NCBI GenBank assembly: GCA_900770335.1
Contig: CAAGKD010000018.1
Coordinates: 1 to 7,046 of the forward strand
Direction: 5' to 3'
Length of the DNA stretch: 7,046 bases
From: an uncultured Sutterella sp.
GTDB lineage: Bacteria; Pseudomonadota; Gammaproteobacteria; Burkholderiales; Burkholderiaceae_F
The translations under genes were made by a program, and so were the position numbers. The notes beneath the pieces were generated by a model. That model did not search any database, had not been told where the DNA came from, and saw nothing but the letters and a program-made list of their open reading frames with translations. Position 1 is the first letter of the stretch. Each line of letters starts with the position of its first letter. Shown piece after piece: positions 5,421 through 7,046 of this stretch.

Positions 5421-6026
5421 TCACCCGCGCCGGGCGAGGCGCTCCCTCGCCCAGAAGATTCCGCAGATCGTCTTCACGTCCGTGATGCGCCCGTCCGTGG
5501 CCATGCGGACGGCCTCGTCGAGCGTGACGCGGTAGACCTCAAGGTTCTCGCCCTCGTCGAGGCGCTGCGTCTCCTCCGTGAGGCCTTCGGCGAGGTAGAT
5601 CACGATGAGCTCGGTGCTGTAGCCTATCGCGTTGTTGATGACGCCGAGCTCGGTCCAGCGGCTCGCGGCGACGCCGCACTCCTCCATGAGCTCGCGCCTG
5701 GCGCAGTCGATCATCTCCTCGCCCGGATCGATCTTTCCGGCGGGAAGCTCCCAGAAGCTCCTCGCGAGGGGATGGCGCCACTGGCGCTCGAGAAGGATCG
5801 TGCCGTCCTCGCCCAAGGCCACCATGCAGGCGGCGCCGCCGTGGCGCAGGAAGAGCCGCTGCGACTTCCGTCCGCCGGGAATGTCGACCTCGTCGCGGAC
5901 GAGCCGGACGAACTTGCCGTCGAAGATCACCTCCTCGGAGGTCGTCCGCTCCTCGAGCGGATCGTTCTCGCGGGCGGCGGCGGGGGCGGGGGTGGGCAGA
6001 AGCGGATAGCGGCTCATGGAGCTCAT
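5421..6026 (-). CDS. Nudix hydrolase, ADP-ribose pyrophosphatase type (NudF-like)
   Basis: A cytoplasmic hydrolase that most likely splits ADP-ribose into AMP and ribose 5-phosphate. The 201-aa product carries a perfect Nudix box (GX5EX7REUXEEXGU): G97, E103, R111, E112, E115, E116 and G118, in GKIDPGEEMIDCARRELMEE. The N-terminal substrate-binding strand reads EEVIFDGKFVRLVRDEVDIP (31-50), followed by a QWRHP motif (82-86) and WELPAGK (92-98), as in NudF/YffH-type enzymes. After the box, GYSTELIVIYLAEGL (135-149) replaces the usual SPG(F/Y)S(T/D)E. Its length fits the family, about 200 aa. Two start codons are possible, 6026 and 6017 (3 codons apart). Neither has a strong Shine-Dalgarno, and 6026 is given because an AGG lies 10 nt upstream. 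Residues 10-20 are Pro/Ala rich. A related GDP-mannose or sugar-nucleotide substrate cannot be excluded. It is divergent from nnrE. Confidence 0.92.
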   Translation of the reverse strand: MSSMSRYPLLPTPAPAAARENDPLEERTTSEEVIFDGKFVRLVRDEVDIPGGRKSQRLFLRHGGAACMVALGEDGTILLERQWRHPLARSFWELPAGKIDPGEEMIDCARRELMEECGVAASRWTELGVINNAIGYSTELIVIYLAEGLTEETQRLDEGENLEVYRVTLDEAVRMATDGRITDVKTICGIFWARERLARRG

Positions 6027-6306
6027 GGCGAAGCGGCCTGTTCTGTGAAGAGAGGGAAAAAGCGGTTGCGCAAACTCTACCGCCAAACGCGCAGGCGCGT
6101 CGAAGCGCCTCGACGCACCTCGGACAAGGACCGGCGGGGACGCGCCCGCCCGGCCTGCATTTAGAATGCCTCCCTTCGGATGAACCCGGGCCGCGGTCCG
6201 GGAAGCACGAACAGAACAACAGGGTCTTCGCGGACGCCTCCTCGCCCTCGATGCGAAGAGTTCGGCGCCGCCCGGACCCGTCAGGAGAAGAGAAGGAGCC
6301 ATCCCG
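6027..6306. promoter_or_regulatory. Divergent intergenic region between the Nudix gene and nnrE
   Basis: 280 bp with no supported gene. On the + strand TAGAAT (6162-6167) is the best -10 candidate for nnrE, about 140 bp before its start; no -35 is visible. On the minus strand TAGAGT (6079-6074) is a weak -10 candidate for the Nudix gene. A short + strand frame from 6180 to 6380 here runs into nnrE out of frame, has no Shine-Dalgarno and is not reported. Confidence 0.35.
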
Positions 6307-7028
6307 ATGAGCCTTACCGTCATGAATATCGAGGAGTCGCACGAGCTCGAGGCGCGCTGCGCCAACCGCATGGGCCTTGACGAGCTGATGCGCCGCGCGG
6401 GCGAGTTCGCCGCCGGCTGGATCGCCGGCCGCATTCCGGCCGGCCACGCCGTCGTGCTCGCCGGTCCGGGCAACAACGGCGGCGACGCGATCGTCTGCGC
6501 GAGCGGCCTCAAGGCGCGCGGCTTCACCGTGGAGCTCGTCCTTCCGGGGGGCGAGCCGAAGACCGAGCTCGCGCAGGCGATGCTCGCCGAGTGGCGCGCC
6601 GCGGGCGGCGAGACGCTCGAGGACCCCTACATGGCGAGGAAGGCCGACGTCGTCGTCGACGGCCTCTTCGGCACGGGCCTCAAGCGTCCGATCACCGGCG
6701 TCTGGATGGACGCCCTGCTCTGGTTCAACGAGCGCATGGGCTTCAAGGTGGCCCTTGACGTGCCCTCGGGCCTCAACAGCGAGACGGGCCTCTGGGTCGG
6801 CACCGTTCCGGGCGTGCGCGCCGACGCGACGATCACGTTCCTCTCGCACAAGGCGGGGCTCTTCATGAACGAGGGCGCCGACGCCGCGGGCCGCGTCGTG
6901 ATGAGCGAGCTCGGCGTCTCGATTCCGCTCACGCGCCTCGGCGTCATTGAGAATGACGACTTCGCGCACGTGCTCGAGCCCCGCGCGAACTTCTCCCACA
7001 AGGGCACGTTCGGGCACCTCGCCGTCGT
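6307..7028 (+). CDS. nnrE: NAD(P)H-hydrate epimerase, probably the first half of bifunctional NnrE-NnrD; 3' end cut
   Basis: Repairs damaged NAD(P)H: the epimerase half interconverts R- and S-NAD(P)HX so that the ADP-dependent dehydratase half (NnrD) can restore NAD(P)H. The ATG has AAGGAG (6293-6298) 8 nt upstream. All YjeF_N landmarks are present: GPGNNGGDAIV (53-63), VVVDGLFGTGLKRPITG (115-131, Asp118 and the potassium/NADPX loop), ALDVPSGLNSETG (149-161, Asp151) and ADATITFLSHKAG (172-184). The domain ends near residue 215. Residues 231-241 (HKGTFGHLAVV) then match the opening of the NnrD domain, normally followed by GG. So this is the fused YjeF type, usually about 500 aa, of which 240 codons plus two bases are seen. 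The open frame continues to 7046, but only through sequencing adapter (DRKST), so the real gene stops being readable at about 7028. Confidence 0.95.
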
Positions 7029-7046
7029 AGATCGGAAGAGCACACG
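7029..7046 (+). other. Illumina TruSeq adapter sequence at the contig end (not genomic)
   Basis: AGATCGGAAGAGCACACG is identical to the first 18 bases of the standard Illumina TruSeq read-1 adapter. It interrupts the NnrD opening motif exactly where GG is expected after HLAVV, which independently shows the sequence has left the genome. This is an assembly artefact from untrimmed read-through. Confidence 0.96.

Noticed and set aside
5539..7017. 492-codon minus-strand frame spanning the Nudix gene and nnrE
   Set aside because: Arg/Ala-rich shadow running through both the out-of-frame Nudix gene and the antisense of nnrE, both of which have complete family motifs.
1..7046. CRISPR arrays, insertion sequences, integrase, attachment sites
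   Set aside because: No repeat-spacer pattern, no transposase or integrase motifs and no target-site duplication were seen; the tRNA-Ser 3' end is not duplicated in the window.

Overview
The window looks like a contig end from a high-GC betaproteobacterium. It most resembles a gut Sutterellaceae-type member of Burkholderiales. Grounds for this are a divergent LysR regulator/aryl-sulfate sulfotransferase pair with a periplasmic signal peptide, repeated 'CGCTACAAT'-type -10 boxes, and ordinary proteobacterial tRNAs with encoded CCA ends. The taxonomic call is inference and was not searched.

Layout. (1) 1-260: the 3' part of tRNA-Arg(ACG), a complete tRNA-Ser(GCT) and a strong intrinsic terminator, all on the + strand. 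(2) 397-2205, minus: a full-length aryl-sulfate sulfotransferase with all recognisable active-site residues. Across a 213-bp AT-richer intergenic region it is divergent from a LysR-type regulator (2419-3393, plus), which is its likely controller. (3) 3409-5399, plus: a cluster of small lipoprotein genes. An 11-C tract and TACAAT box precede a 125-aa lipoprotein. A decayed lipoprotein gene follows (about 3924-4439; two G-run frameshifts, one TAG, a SHOCT-like tail). Then comes an intact 277-aa lipoprotein whose N-terminal half is clearly paralogous to the decayed one, closed by a strong terminator. (4) 5421-6026, minus: a Nudix hydrolase of the ADP-ribose pyrophosphatase type. It is divergent from (5) 6307 onward, plus: the NAD(P)HX epimerase part of what is probably a bifunctional NnrE-NnrD protein, cut by the contig end.

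The last 18 bases (7029-7046) are Illumina TruSeq adapter sequence, not genome, so the nnr reading frame is genuine only to about 7028.

How the genes work together: the sulfotransferase and regulator form an inducible periplasmic module that moves sulfate between aryl compounds. The Nudix hydrolase and NnrE are both metabolite clean-up enzymes of nicotinamide and ADP-ribose metabolism. The lipoprotein cluster has no function I can assign; its four-cysteine domain, carried with two different C-terminal ends, is the least explained part of the window.
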